From assembly GCA_030057555.1 (NCBI GenBank), contig JASGUU010000044.1:1-64000 (forward strand): 64,000 nt of DNA, given 5' to 3'. How positions within the stretch are numbered: the first letter of the stretch is position 1; every line of letters begins with the position of its first letter. The translations under genes and the position numbers were made by a program. The stretch is from Bacillota bacterium. Its GTDB lineage: Bacteria > Bacillota > Clostridia > Saccharofermentanales > Fastidiosipilaceae. Under the pieces are notes generated by a model, which did not search any database, was not told where the DNA came from, and was given only the letters and a program-made list of their open reading frames with translations. This document shows positions 47,781 through 56,449 of this stretch, one piece after another.

Positions 47781-48658
47781 TCTTCCCCCCTTCTTTCGAG
47801 AAGCTTGACCGTGATCAAGGCAAGAGCTGTGATAATGAGGAACATGACTGCGGCAATAGCTGAGCCGTAGCCCATACGGGTACTCTGGAAAGTCATCTTA
47901 TACATGTAAGTTGCCATCAATTCCGTTTTTTGCGCGCCTTCAGTCATTACATAGACCAAATCAAAATACTTCAGTGAGCCGATAAGTTGCAGAACGATGG
48001 CATTTCTGATGGTAGGTGCAATCATGGGAATTGCACACCTGAATGTGTACTGGATGCGGGTTGCTCCGTCGATTACCGCGGCTTCGTAAAGATCAACCGG
48101 TATAGTGGACAAGCCCGCCAGATAGTAAATCATGTAGAACGACACGTATTGCCAGATAACAGCAGCAGCAACCACGGAGAAAGCATATTGGGGATTGCCT
48201 AATAGAGAGGGCATCTTGATACCAAAGAATGTTTTCAGCATGCCTGCAATGGGACCGGTGTAGTTGTTGACGAGATAGGAAAACAGAAGGCCGATGGTTG
48301 AGCTGCTCATCAGGTACGGCAGGAACCAGACAATTTTGAAAAACTTGGCTCGCTTACCATAATGATCAATGAATAGAGCCATCAAAAGACCAATCGGAAG
48401 CTGACCCAGAATAGAGATGAAAATCATCTTTATGTTATTTTTGGCAGCGCTCCAAAACTCGCCGTCATTTACGAGGTTCTTCCAATTACGCAATCCGCTG
48501 AATTTGTCGGCAGCCAGGGGACCAACGCCGTTCCAGTCATATAGGCTAGCCCGAAAGCAGAAATAAATCGAGTAAACAATAAAGACAATGAATAGAACAA
48601 ATATTGGAAGCAAAAAGAGAATGCGAATGGTGTTTTTTTCACGTTTCAGGGTATTCAT
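47777..48658 (-). CDS. Sugar ABC transporter permease (MalF/UgpA type)
   Basis: The 293-residue membrane protein has six segments and the EAA loop YEAAVIDGATRIQYTFRCAIP near 195. I chose the ATG at 48658 (MNTLKREKN), with AAGGAAA upstream. The frame stays open to 48760, but that stretch reads through a perfect 17-bp stem-loop between this gene and the binding-protein gene. It is translationally coupled to the MalG-type permease. Confidence 0.93.
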   Translation of the reverse strand: MNTLKREKNTIRILFLLPIFVLFIVFIVYSIYFCFRASLYDWNGVGPLAADKFSGLRNWKNLVNDGEFWSAAKNNIKMIFISILGQLPIGLLMALFIDHYGKRAKFFKIVWFLPYLMSSSTIGLLFSYLVNNYTGPIAGMLKTFFGIKMPSLLGNPQYAFSVVAAAVIWQYVSFYMIYYLAGLSTIPVDLYEAAVIDGATRIQYTFRCAIPMIAPTIRNAIVLQLIGSLKYFDLVYVMTEGAQKTELMATYMYKMTFQSTRMGYGSAIAAVMFLIITALALITVKLLERRGED

Positions 48659-48714
48659 GGTAGTTCGTATTTCCTTGCCAGAAAACTCCTTTCCCGCTTC
48701 GATAAAAACTGCTT

Positions 48715-48756
48715 CTGTTACTCTCCCGTACACCAGAGAGTACGGGAGAGTAACAG
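48715..48756 (-). promoter_or_regulatory. 17-bp perfect stem-loop between binding-protein and permease genes
   Basis: CTGTTACTCTCCCGTAC (48715-48731) and its exact reverse complement (48740-48756) flank the 8-base loop ACCAGAGA. It lies between the stop of the binding-protein gene and the start of the permease gene. Such hairpins usually halt 3' decay or part of transcription, so the binding protein is made in excess over the membrane subunits, as with malE-malF. Confidence 0.8.
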
Positions 48757-48776
48757 ACAAGCTTCAGCCAGAAGGG

Positions 48777-50135
48777 CTACTTGCCGTATTCCTCAACAGC
48801 GGCATCTTCCATTATTTTGTTTATTTCTTCAGGTGTTTTCTCAAGACCGATCAACTGCTGAACGGTGGTCTTGTGAGCCTCGCCAAGTGCGGGAGGGAGA
48901 TACTGATCCCAATAGAGCTGAATATTATCAGCACCGCTCATGATATCGAGCAGTTCTCTGGTCAGCGGGTCTTCCTGAGCATCGATAGCGCGCTGTACAG
49001 GAGGTGTGTTGCCAAGCTCAATCATGCCGTCGATAAAGGTATCTGAAGTCAGATAGGTAAGGAATTCCCAGGCAGCGTCAGGATGTGCGCAGTTGGATGA
49101 AATGGAGAAGAAGTTGGAGCCGGGAGACCCCAGAACTGATTTTCCGCCTTCGCCGCCATCAGCTGCAGGGAAGGGACAAACGCCGAGTTTCGTGTAAAAC
49201 TCGGGGTTGTCATTCTTGATTTTGACAGCACCGGGGTAGAGCCATATACAGGCCTGCTCTGTGTAAAGCAGCTGTAAGTCTTCGTTATTGGAATGATTCA
49301 AGCCATTGCAACCGTCCGGGAAATAGCCTTTATTAACCCACTCAACAAGTTTGTTACCTGCGACTGTGAAGCCTTCGTCAAGGAAAGAGCCAGTACGGGC
49401 AGCAGCATCAGGAAGCAGATTGGGGCCGCCAAGACGGTCAACGAGATACATGTAATAGATAGTACCAGTCCATTTACCCGCATTGGCCAGGGCAAAGGGT
49501 ATGATGTCGTTCTCAACAAGGGTGTCACAGATAGCTTCTAGATCGGAGATCGTTTTTGGCTCCTCGAGACCGTATTTCTCAAACATCTCGGCATTATAGT
49601 ACATCGGTTCGGCACCCATGGTTACGCCTCCAAAGGCGTACTGCCTGCCATTATATGAACAAATCTGGTTCGTGCTGGGGATATAGAAATCTTCTAAACC
49701 GGAATTCTTGATGTAATCAGTCAAGTCGATGCAGGCACCGGCCTCAATGTAGGAGATCATGGGGCCACCTGCCCAGTGCATAAACACGTCGGGAAGAGCA
49801 TCGCCGGCAGCGACGAGAATTTTCAGCTTATCCTTATACGGGGTGGAATCCATGCTGGAAACTTCAGCTGTGTTGCCGGTAGCATCATGGTATTCCTGAG
49901 CAATTGCGGCCATGACTGCCTGCTGCTGTTCGTTAAATGCAGCACAGGCGACCTCGATGGTCACAGGGCCATCCTCTTTCTCTGCAGCAGTTGTGGATGG
50001 TGCGGCAGTGGCTGTGGATGGTGCGGCAGTAGTTGTGGGGGCTGCGGTAGCGGGGGAAGTTTTTTCAGTTGTACAGGCAGTGAAGCAGCCCAGAAGCATC
50101 GTCAAAGCCAGTACCAGGACAAGTACCTTTTTCAC
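48777..50135 (-). CDS. Sugar-binding lipoprotein of an ABC importer
   Basis: The 452-residue protein begins at a GTG with AGGAGG 6 bases upstream; the frame opens further at 50162. It has a lipoprotein signal peptide ending LLGC or FTAC, then a Thr/Ala/Pro linker of about 35 residues, then a CUT1-type substrate-binding domain. Typical stretches are QEYHDATGNTAEV, YKDKLKILVAAGDALPDVFMHW and PDAAWEFLTYL. The neighbouring GH120 enzyme suggests xylo-oligosaccharides as ligand. It is the first gene of the cluster. Confidence 0.92.
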   Translation of the reverse strand: MKKVLVLVLALTMLLGCFTACTTEKTSPATAAPTTTAAPSTATAAPSTTAAEKEDGPVTIEVACAAFNEQQQAVMAAIAQEYHDATGNTAEVSSMDSTPYKDKLKILVAAGDALPDVFMHWAGGPMISYIEAGACIDLTDYIKNSGLEDFYIPSTNQICSYNGRQYAFGGVTMGAEPMYYNAEMFEKYGLEEPKTISDLEAICDTLVENDIIPFALANAGKWTGTIYYMYLVDRLGGPNLLPDAAARTGSFLDEGFTVAGNKLVEWVNKGYFPDGCNGLNHSNNEDLQLLYTEQACIWLYPGAVKIKNDNPEFYTKLGVCPFPAADGGEGGKSVLGSPGSNFFSISSNCAHPDAAWEFLTYLTSDTFIDGMIELGNTPPVQRAIDAQEDPLTRELLDIMSGADNIQLYWDQYLPPALGEAHKTTVQQLIGLEKTPEEINKIMEDAAVEEYGK

Positions 50136-50209
50136 GTTTTTCCTCCTTTTACTGTCTGTCAATTTAGTAGTGAAAGCGTCCCTTGAGCCTGTGTCTCCGA
50201 ATGCAGATG

Positions 50210-50320
50210 ACTAACTTCATACTAAGTCAACAGAACCTTTGGTAGTACACACCTGCAGAGCAGGTGCTTGAAGCCAGTCTAGCATCATTAAGTTAGTTTG
50301 TACACAGAACGAACTAACTT
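50210..50320. promoter_or_regulatory. Operator-like repeats upstream of the sugar operon
   Basis: ACTAACTT occurs at 50210-50217 and 50313-50320, and its reverse complement AAGTTAGT at 50290-50297; the last two form an inverted repeat with 9-base arms. A short hairpin CACCTGC-AGA-GCAGGTG lies at 50250-50266. The group lies between the binding-protein start and the stop of the TadE-like gene. Binding of a local repressor is a guess. Confidence 0.4.
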
Positions 50321-50353
50321 CAGTATCCGTCTTCTGCCGCCTCATAGCGATGG
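50319..50353. repeat. Right direct repeat flanking the sugar cluster
   Basis: This is the 3' end of the TadE-like gene, matched at 44675-44709 with 30 of 35 identical bases. Repeats of a gene's 3' end at both borders are typical of site-specific integration into that end. Confidence 0.6.
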
Positions 50354-51354
50354 CTCACTCCATGACGGTGAATCTCGACCCTGATTCCCTGAGCTGTGGC
50401 CTCGCACACCGCCCTGTCGAGAACGGCGAGGACATCAGCGGGACTGTTTTCCGGGATGATGAGACTCAGCAGCCGCCCCTCCGGCAGCTCCGATACCTCT
50501 GAAAACAGTCCGTCATGTACGAGTGACTCGGCATCAAAGCCCTGCAGGCGCGAGATTTCCCGTTCCAGTTCACGGTTCAGCGCGGACTCGAAGCGATAGC
50601 CCGGAGCCGTCAGGTCGAGGCTGCGGATCGAGAAGATGCTGTCGTGGTCAAAACCCGAGATGCCGGGATAGTTGGGCGGCAGATTCGCCCCGTAGGCATC
50701 CTGGAAGTACCGCCCGCGCTCAAAGTTGCTGCGCGACCAGATGCTGTCGCTCTCCTCTCCCCCCTCCCCGTCCTCCGCTGCCTCACCCTTGAAGGAAAAG
50801 GGGATCTCGCGCTGCCAGAGTGCGACGGGAACGCGCATGCTGCGTTCGACATCAAATAAGGGAAAGGCGAGGCGATAGTGGTAGATCAGCTCAATCTCCG
50901 CGGCCTCGCTGTCGAGGCTCATGTCGAGACTGAGATCGCGGACCAGATGAGCCGCCGTGCCCGGACGCAGGGCCGATGCCGAGGCAATCTCCTGCGTGCG
51001 TCTCAGGATCATGGGAGCGCTGAGGCGGCCCACGACATCACCGGCGATCCGGTCGCCCAGTTCCCCGTCCATGCCGGCGAAGAACTGCTGGATCAGGAAG
51101 GCTTCGAGACGGCCAAGGCCAAGCTCCCTGGCGAGATCAAACGACTCGAGATGTTCGCTCGCCACCAGCAGCCCCTCATACTCGCTCGCCGTCTGCTCGG
51201 CGGCGGAGCGCAGCAGCCGTTCGGCACCCCGGGCCCGGATGAGCAGCACCAGCAGCAGAAGAAGCAGCAGGACGGGAGGGAGCGTGAGAGCCGCTTCGAG
51301 CGTGAGGCTGCCGCGCCGGGAGCGTTTCCGCCGGATGGTTTCAGCGTCTCTCAT
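50320..51354 (-). CDS. TadE-like envelope protein
   Basis: The N-terminus of this 344-residue protein has the pilin-like pattern of TadE proteins: a basic stretch, GSLTLEAALTLPPVLLLLLL with the conserved Glu, then a single helix. The remaining 300 residues lie outside the membrane and are not recognised. It is the third of three overlapping genes of this kind and overlaps its upstream neighbour by 14 bases. Its last 35 bases are duplicated at 44675. Confidence 0.65.
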   Translation of the reverse strand: MRDAETIRRKRSRRGSLTLEAALTLPPVLLLLLLLVLLIRARGAERLLRSAAEQTASEYEGLLVASEHLESFDLARELGLGRLEAFLIQQFFAGMDGELGDRIAGDVVGRLSAPMILRRTQEIASASALRPGTAAHLVRDLSLDMSLDSEAAEIELIYHYRLAFPLFDVERSMRVPVALWQREIPFSFKGEAAEDGEGGEESDSIWSRSNFERGRYFQDAYGANLPPNYPGISGFDHDSIFSIRSLDLTAPGYRFESALNRELEREISRLQGFDAESLVHDGLFSEVSELPEGRLLSLIIPENSPADVLAVLDRAVCEATAQGIRVEIHRHGVSHRYEAAEDGY

Positions 51355-52849
51355 GGCAGCGCCTCTCCTCGCTCATGTAAATGGGCTCGCCGCCGCGGCG
51401 GGGATCCAGCCAGCCGAGGCTGAGACTCATGGCAGTGTGAAAGCTGCGTCCGAGGTTCGTCTCAATGCGCCTGGCGATGCGTTCGAGCAGGAAGTTTTCT
51501 GGAACGGCAAGCAGGAAGAGATAGAGGTAGTCCGAGTAATGGGTGTCAATGCCGAACCGGTTCTGATACGGCAGCAGCTTCACTGCCTGTCCGCGCACCA
51601 GCTTCTCCGTATCCACCAGGGCCTCGAGCTGCGCCTCGACGAGCAGCACAACGTAACGCAGCAGCTCGGGATCCAGATAGACCTCGCCGGCCGATGCGAT
51701 CAGGATCGCGAGCGAGAGGAGGCGGGCCCGGCGGCCGTGTTTGGCCATCTGCGAGGGACTGAGCAGATGTGAGGACGCATTGAGGGCCAGCCGGACGGTA
51801 AGGACGGAGGCGAAGGAGATGACCCGGGCCGCCGCCTGATTCTCAATGCCAAAGGCGAGATGCTCGACCTCAAGGCGGTTCTCGAGTTCGAGACTGCGCA
51901 GCTTCTTTCCGCGCAGACTGCGTTCGACGGGATAGTCCTTCGCCCCGTGGATATGCGGCCAGTGAGAGAACATGTTGAGACCGTAGCCAGCGAGCAGGAG
52001 ACGCCCGGGAACGAGCTCGCCGGCACCCCCGATGAGCTCAAGCGAGTTCTCAAGGAGCGCTGCCACGTCAGCAAAGGAGCTGCCGCCACAGGCTTCCGGA
52101 TCCACGCCCAGTTCAGCAATCGTCCCGCTGTGGCCCTGCAGGCTGAAGATGCGCGACAGCAGGTCGGAGGCCTCCGCGGTTTCACTCTCCGTCAGGACGA
52201 CTGTTGTGTCCTGTTCCTCTCCGTCCATGTCAGGTGCAGCGCTCGTGTCCGTCGGCTCCGCATCGCGGTTCAGAAAGCGCAGTCCCCAGTCGCGGATCCG
52301 AAGCCAGAGTGACTGGATGACATCCGAACTCATCAGGGCCGCGAAGTCGCCCAGTCCAGCAAAATCGGAGACGGCTTCCGTACCAAGCGAGCGGAAATCC
52401 TTCAGCCCGCGGAACACCGTCAGCAGGTCGGTGATGAGACTGCCGCGCAGGAGCTCGGGATAGAGCGGCTCCATATAGTCCCGGATCTGGGCGCCCAGCA
52501 CCTCAGGGTCGGACAGTGGATCCGACAGTTCCCGCTCGAGAGTGAACCGGCCCCCGAGCGCCGCCATCTCACGGGCGGCCCAGGGACCCGGGAGAGAGGG
52601 CAGCTTCGTCTCCGAGACGGCGAGCAGACCGTAGTTCTCAAAGAGCTTACTGTCGTAGGCGGCGAGCTGGCGGTCGGCCTCGTGAGCGAGAAGGGCCCTG
52701 ACCCGCAGCTCATCGTCGCGCTGACGGCTGCCGCGGATGAAGAGCCATTCACAGGCGATCAACGCGAGCAGAACCAGGGCCAGGAAAAGACTGATCGAGC
52801 CCAGACAACGCTGTTCCCGCCGCGTTCTCACGGACCAGCCTCCCCGCAT
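51341..52849 (-). CDS. DUF5702-like envelope protein
   Basis: The 502-residue protein has one N-terminal membrane helix (GSISLFLALVLLALIACEWL) after a basic stretch, then a large extracytoplasmic part containing RALLAHEADRQLAAYDSKLFENYGLLAV. This start resembles DUF5702 proteins, which commonly accompany TadE/TadF-like proteins in Firmicutes. It overlaps both neighbours (14 and 22 bases). Function is unknown. Confidence 0.6.
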   Translation of the reverse strand: MRGGWSVRTRREQRCLGSISLFLALVLLALIACEWLFIRGSRQRDDELRVRALLAHEADRQLAAYDSKLFENYGLLAVSETKLPSLPGPWAAREMAALGGRFTLERELSDPLSDPEVLGAQIRDYMEPLYPELLRGSLITDLLTVFRGLKDFRSLGTEAVSDFAGLGDFAALMSSDVIQSLWLRIRDWGLRFLNRDAEPTDTSAAPDMDGEEQDTTVVLTESETAEASDLLSRIFSLQGHSGTIAELGVDPEACGGSSFADVAALLENSLELIGGAGELVPGRLLLAGYGLNMFSHWPHIHGAKDYPVERSLRGKKLRSLELENRLEVEHLAFGIENQAAARVISFASVLTVRLALNASSHLLSPSQMAKHGRRARLLSLAILIASAGEVYLDPELLRYVVLLVEAQLEALVDTEKLVRGQAVKLLPYQNRFGIDTHYSDYLYLFLLAVPENFLLERIARRIETNLGRSFHTAMSLSLGWLDPRRGGEPIYMSEERRCHERR

Positions 52850-53139
52850 CCTGCCCCTGCCGACTCCTTCACGTGCCGATACATCAGGCGAATGAGGTCC
52901 TCGATAGCGGCGCCCTGGCGCAGGAGCAGCTCCGGCCGCGTAAAAGTGCCCGCGATATGCCCGCTGTCCGTCCGCTCCACATAATAGACCACGGCCGGAG
53001 CCTCGCGGGCGAGGCGTCGGGCGTCACATTCCGCGCTCTGCCTGAAATGACCATAGGCCGAGATGCCGGTTGCGAGCAGCCCGACTGTCAGACCGACAAC
53101 GGTCGGCACCGTGATCGCGGCTTCCAGTGTCTGTGCCAT
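52828..53139 (-). CDS. Small TadE-like pilin protein
   Basis: The 103 residues start MAQTLEAAITVPTVVGLTVG, a pilin-type N-terminus with Glu at the position typical of TadE-family segments. About 60 exposed residues follow the membrane helix. GAGGAGG lies 7 bases before the ATG at 53139; the frame stays open to 53277 but without support. It leads a three-gene operon. No Tad secretion ATPase, membrane or peptidase genes are present in this window. Confidence 0.6.
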   Translation of the reverse strand: MAQTLEAAITVPTVVGLTVGLLATGISAYGHFRQSAECDARRLAREAPAVVYYVERTDSGHIAGTFTRPELLLRQGAAIEDLIRLMYRHVKESAGAGCGEAGP

Positions 53140-53554
53140 CCTCTGCCACCTCCTCTCAGGCAGCAGTCTGCCGCGAAAGGGCTTCCCTGTGGCCTGCCCA
53201 ATTCCGCCCGGATGCGCCCGGCGGAGGACTGCCGGCTGAAAGCAGCAGCGATGAGGTCCTGAATGCTCAGCGGTCACACAGGAAAGCAGTCGAGAGGGCG
53301 TATCCGCGCCACGAATTTGCCGCGGTGAATCACAGGATCAGGCCAGGGCACGGCGTCGGCGGGACAGGCCTCTTCGCGGCGTTCTTCCCCCCTGCTGCCG
53401 GAACGTGCAGTCAGGTCAGCAACGCCTCACGGCTGGCTGAATGGAAACGGCCCTGAAACAGGACGCACAGGCGGTCGCTGTCAGGGCCTGTTCCGGCATA
53501 TGGCACCGGAAGATATTTGCAGTGTCTTCCCCGCTGCGGCGGCAGGGACCGGGT
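53140..53554. other. Intergenic region between the TadE-like operon and the MGS-like gene
   Basis: About 415 bases without a convincing gene. The open frames found here are short, have no ribosome sites and resemble nothing known. No promoter with two good boxes was found for the TadE-like operon. Confidence 0.5.
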
Positions 53555-53944
53555 TCAGGGCAGCAGACTGCGCCAGTCGAGGTCGCCGCGGTCGATAGCG
53601 AGGATGAGAATCTCGGCGGCGGCAATATTCGAGGCGTAGGGGATGGTGTTGTCATCGCAGGCGCGCATCAGCAGAATCTGCTGTTCGTAGTCGGACGAGT
53701 TGGGGTCGCGCAGGTAGATGACAGAATCGATCTCGTTGTAGCGGGCGCGGGAGGTGAACTGTTCCAGCCCGCTGGCGATGTCCGTGGCGACACCGTTCAC
53801 CGACAGTCCCGTACCCGTCTCCAGCAGTAGAGCCGTGTGCTGAAAGGAATACAGATCATGCTTACCGAGGATCTGGCTGTAGGCGATACAGAAATTAATG
53901 AGTAATTCGTTCTTGGCATGATCTGCCAGCACGACAATTTTCAA
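53555..53944 (-). CDS. Methylglyoxal-synthase-like protein, divergent
   Basis: The 129 residues align along the whole length with MgsA, including ILGKHDLYS, ATDIASGLEQ, IDSVIYLRDP and IPYASNIAAAEILI. Key residues differ: the catalytic Asp of GGDQ is Glu in GLEQ, the N-terminal AHDH is shortened to ADH, and the later active-site His (PHDPD) is missing. It may therefore bind a ligand rather than make methylglyoxal. The start is a TTG at 53944 with GGAGG 7 bases upstream; the frame opens to 54031. A promoter lies at 54003-54031. Confidence 0.65.
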   Translation of the reverse strand: MKIVVLADHAKNELLINFCIAYSQILGKHDLYSFQHTALLLETGTGLSVNGVATDIASGLEQFTSRARYNEIDSVIYLRDPNSSDYEQQILLMRACDDNTIPYASNIAAAEILILAIDRGDLDWRSLLP

Positions 53945-54002
53945 CGCGGTTCCTCCCTTTCGAAGCGACGAGCGGGCCGCATTCGTTGTAGATACTGGCG
54001 GC

Positions 54003-54031
54003 ATTTTACTCATTTTCCCAACAAACAACAA
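54003..54031 (-). promoter_or_regulatory. Putative promoter of the MGS-like gene
   Basis: On the minus strand TTGTTG (54026-54031) and TAAAAT (54003-54008) are exactly 17 bases apart, in an AT-rich patch between the PBP2 stop and the MGS-like gene. Confidence 0.5.
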
Positions 54032-54063
54032 GCTTTACGGAGTTTTTTTCAGCACTATGTATG

Positions 54064-56427
54064 TTAATCGCCCTCAGGCAGGCCAAAAGCGGATACGCCA
54101 ATCTCAAGATAGCCCGTTTCGCCGAAGTACAAGTCAAAGAGCGTGCGGGCGAGATAGGAGGTCGAGGCACCGCGCACATCGTTCTCAAAGCAGACCGCCA
54201 CGGCGACCTCGGGATCCTCATAGGGGGCAAAGGCTATATAGAGGCCGTCGGTGGTCAGGCCATAGTCCGCGAGCAGTGTTTCGGCGGTACCCGTCTTCCC
54301 TCCCGAGCTGTAGTTGGCGGTGCGGAAGCTCGAATAGGCGGTGGAGGCCTCGTCGGTCGTGGTCAGATGCATGGCATCGCGAACCTGCTGCAGTGCGCTG
54401 TGGGTATAGGGCAGAGGATCGTTGTGGATCTCGGTCTTCATGGTCACCGAGCCGTCGGCGGCGATGATGGAGTCGATGACATGGGGGTGCAGCTCGAGAC
54501 CGGAGGCGATGGAGCCCGTAGCCTGGGCCATTTCCAGCATGGTAAAGGCGCTGATGCCCTGACCGATTGCCGTCTGCGCCGTATCGGCGGGGAACCAGAT
54601 CCGGTCTCCGGGATTGCGGTTGTACTGCGCCTTCGTCGCCCGCGAGGGCACGATGCCCAGGGCCTCGCCGGCGAGCTCGATGCCCGAGGGCCTGCCGAGA
54701 CCAAGCGACTCGAGAACCGGTGTCAGGCGGTCAATGCCGAGCCGGATGCCCATCTCATAGAAATAGACGTTACAGGAATAGGCGATGGCGTGGTTGAGAT
54801 CGACCTTGCCGTGCTGGCCGCGGCAGTAGAAGGGCATCCCGTGCACGAGATAGACGCCGGTATCCTCGACCAGCTCGTAGGGTGAGGCGACCTCGTTCGC
54901 GGTGATGCCGAGGGCTGTGAAGACCTTGAAGGTGGAGCCGGGCGCCTTTCTGTTGTTGATCGCGCGGTTCATCATAGGCTTGTTCTCATTGTCGGTCAGA
55001 TAGGTGTGAACCCTGGCCGCCGCCTCCTCGTCATAGGCCATGGCGATGAAGTCCTGCGGATCAAAGCCGGGCCAGTTGAGCATGGCGATGACGGCACCGT
55101 CCTTCTTCAGGTCCAGCATCACCGCCTGCCCCTTCACTGGGGGCAGCTCGGGATCGCGGCCGGGCTGCGTGTTGTAGAAATGGACCATCGTCTCCATGAT
55201 CTCCAGCGCCGCCTTCTGGATGCGCGAATCGATGGTCAGACGCACGGAGTCGCCGGGAACGGGGGCCTTCCCGATGGCTTCGGAGGCGAAGTCGCCCTCG
55301 ATGCCCTCGGCCGGCCAGATATTGTAGGCGCCGAAGCCGCTGGTCGGATGCAGATAGCGCTCGGCCGAGGCCTCGATGCCGTACTTCCCGACGATGTCAT
55401 CCTGCGTGTAGCCCTGCTTTTCGAGGCGCTGATACTCCGCTGCCGAGATGCTGCCGACATAGCCGACCACCGCCGCCATGGTGCTCGCGTCCTCGGTGTA
55501 GCTGCGGCGGTAGTCCTTTGAGGTCAGGGCCCCCTGATAGCGGTAGTTCATCTCGCTGAAGCGCGTCACGAGTTCGTCGGGAATGTCGCGGGCGATGAGG
55601 ACCGGAGTGCCCTGCAGGAAGGCCCAGTTATTGAGATAAACCTCGAAGCGCAGACGCAGGATGCGGCGCACGTCAGCTTCCGGGTAGTCCTGGTTGATGC
55701 GGAAGCGGGTGTAGGCGAGATAGCGGTAGAAGGCCTCGGGTGTCCGCTTGGCGTAGCGGGTGTTGGTCCAGTCGTCTTCCTCATCCGCAGGCGGCATTTC
55801 GAGCGCGAGGTAGTTGCGGTCGCGCTGCCAGTAGAGCACCTCGTCGGCCGGACGGGAAAAGGACATGCTGTCGAGATCCAGGTACTGATCGATGGCATGA
55901 CCGTAGTCGACATCGAATTCCTCCAGTGTGATGGCAAAGTCGAGCAGCATGCGGTTGAAGTCCTCGTCCTTGAGACCCGCATAAGCCAGTGAGAGGGTGT
56001 TGACCGACTCCGAGACGGCGAGAGGCAGTCCGTTCACGTCATAGATATCGCCCCGCGGCGCCGTGATCACATGCTGGCGGCGGGCGCCGGCATCCGCATC
56101 GGGCTTCTCGGCCATGACCTGGCTGAGCTGGAGCTGGCTGGTGCGGACGAGAAAGAGAACCGCCAGGATGACGAGGATGACTGCGATCAGGGCAAAGCGC
56201 AGCCAGATCCCGCGCGGCAGGTGCCGTTTCTTCACCTCGCGCATCTGCCAGAGGGAGGAACTGGGAGCCGAGACCTCCTCCTCCGCACCGGTCTCAAGTC
56301 CGTCGATCTGGTCGCGCTCACGCAGACGGCGAGCCAGCTCACGCTCGCTCCGCCGCCGTTCCCGCCTCTCGGAGCGCGGTTTCCCCTTCGCTCCCTCCGG
56401 CATATCCTGTTGACGTCGCATGGACAA
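54064..56427 (-). CDS. mrdA: Penicillin-binding protein 2 (transpeptidase)
   Basis: This class B PBP cross-links peptidoglycan for cell elongation. The 787 residues have a basic cytoplasmic start of about 70 residues, one membrane helix near 75-95, the PBP dimerisation domain, and the transpeptidase motifs STFK near 500, SCN near 552 and KTG near 712. The start given is a TTG with AAGGAG 7 bases upstream; an ATG two codons later is possible. It follows mreD after 22 bases, the classical mreC-mreD-mrdA order. MreB is not in the window. Confidence 0.94.
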   Translation of the reverse strand: MSMRRQQDMPEGAKGKPRSERRERRRSERELARRLRERDQIDGLETGAEEEVSAPSSSLWQMREVKKRHLPRGIWLRFALIAVILVILAVLFLVRTSQLQLSQVMAEKPDADAGARRQHVITAPRGDIYDVNGLPLAVSESVNTLSLAYAGLKDEDFNRMLLDFAITLEEFDVDYGHAIDQYLDLDSMSFSRPADEVLYWQRDRNYLALEMPPADEEDDWTNTRYAKRTPEAFYRYLAYTRFRINQDYPEADVRRILRLRFEVYLNNWAFLQGTPVLIARDIPDELVTRFSEMNYRYQGALTSKDYRRSYTEDASTMAAVVGYVGSISAAEYQRLEKQGYTQDDIVGKYGIEASAERYLHPTSGFGAYNIWPAEGIEGDFASEAIGKAPVPGDSVRLTIDSRIQKAALEIMETMVHFYNTQPGRDPELPPVKGQAVMLDLKKDGAVIAMLNWPGFDPQDFIAMAYDEEAAARVHTYLTDNENKPMMNRAINNRKAPGSTFKVFTALGITANEVASPYELVEDTGVYLVHGMPFYCRGQHGKVDLNHAIAYSCNVYFYEMGIRLGIDRLTPVLESLGLGRPSGIELAGEALGIVPSRATKAQYNRNPGDRIWFPADTAQTAIGQGISAFTMLEMAQATGSIASGLELHPHVIDSIIAADGSVTMKTEIHNDPLPYTHSALQQVRDAMHLTTTDEASTAYSSFRTANYSSGGKTGTAETLLADYGLTTDGLYIAFAPYEDPEVAVAVCFENDVRGASTSYLARTLFDLYFGETGYLEIGVSAFGLPEGD

Positions 56428-56449
56428 AGAGCCGCTCCTTTCCGTCAGC

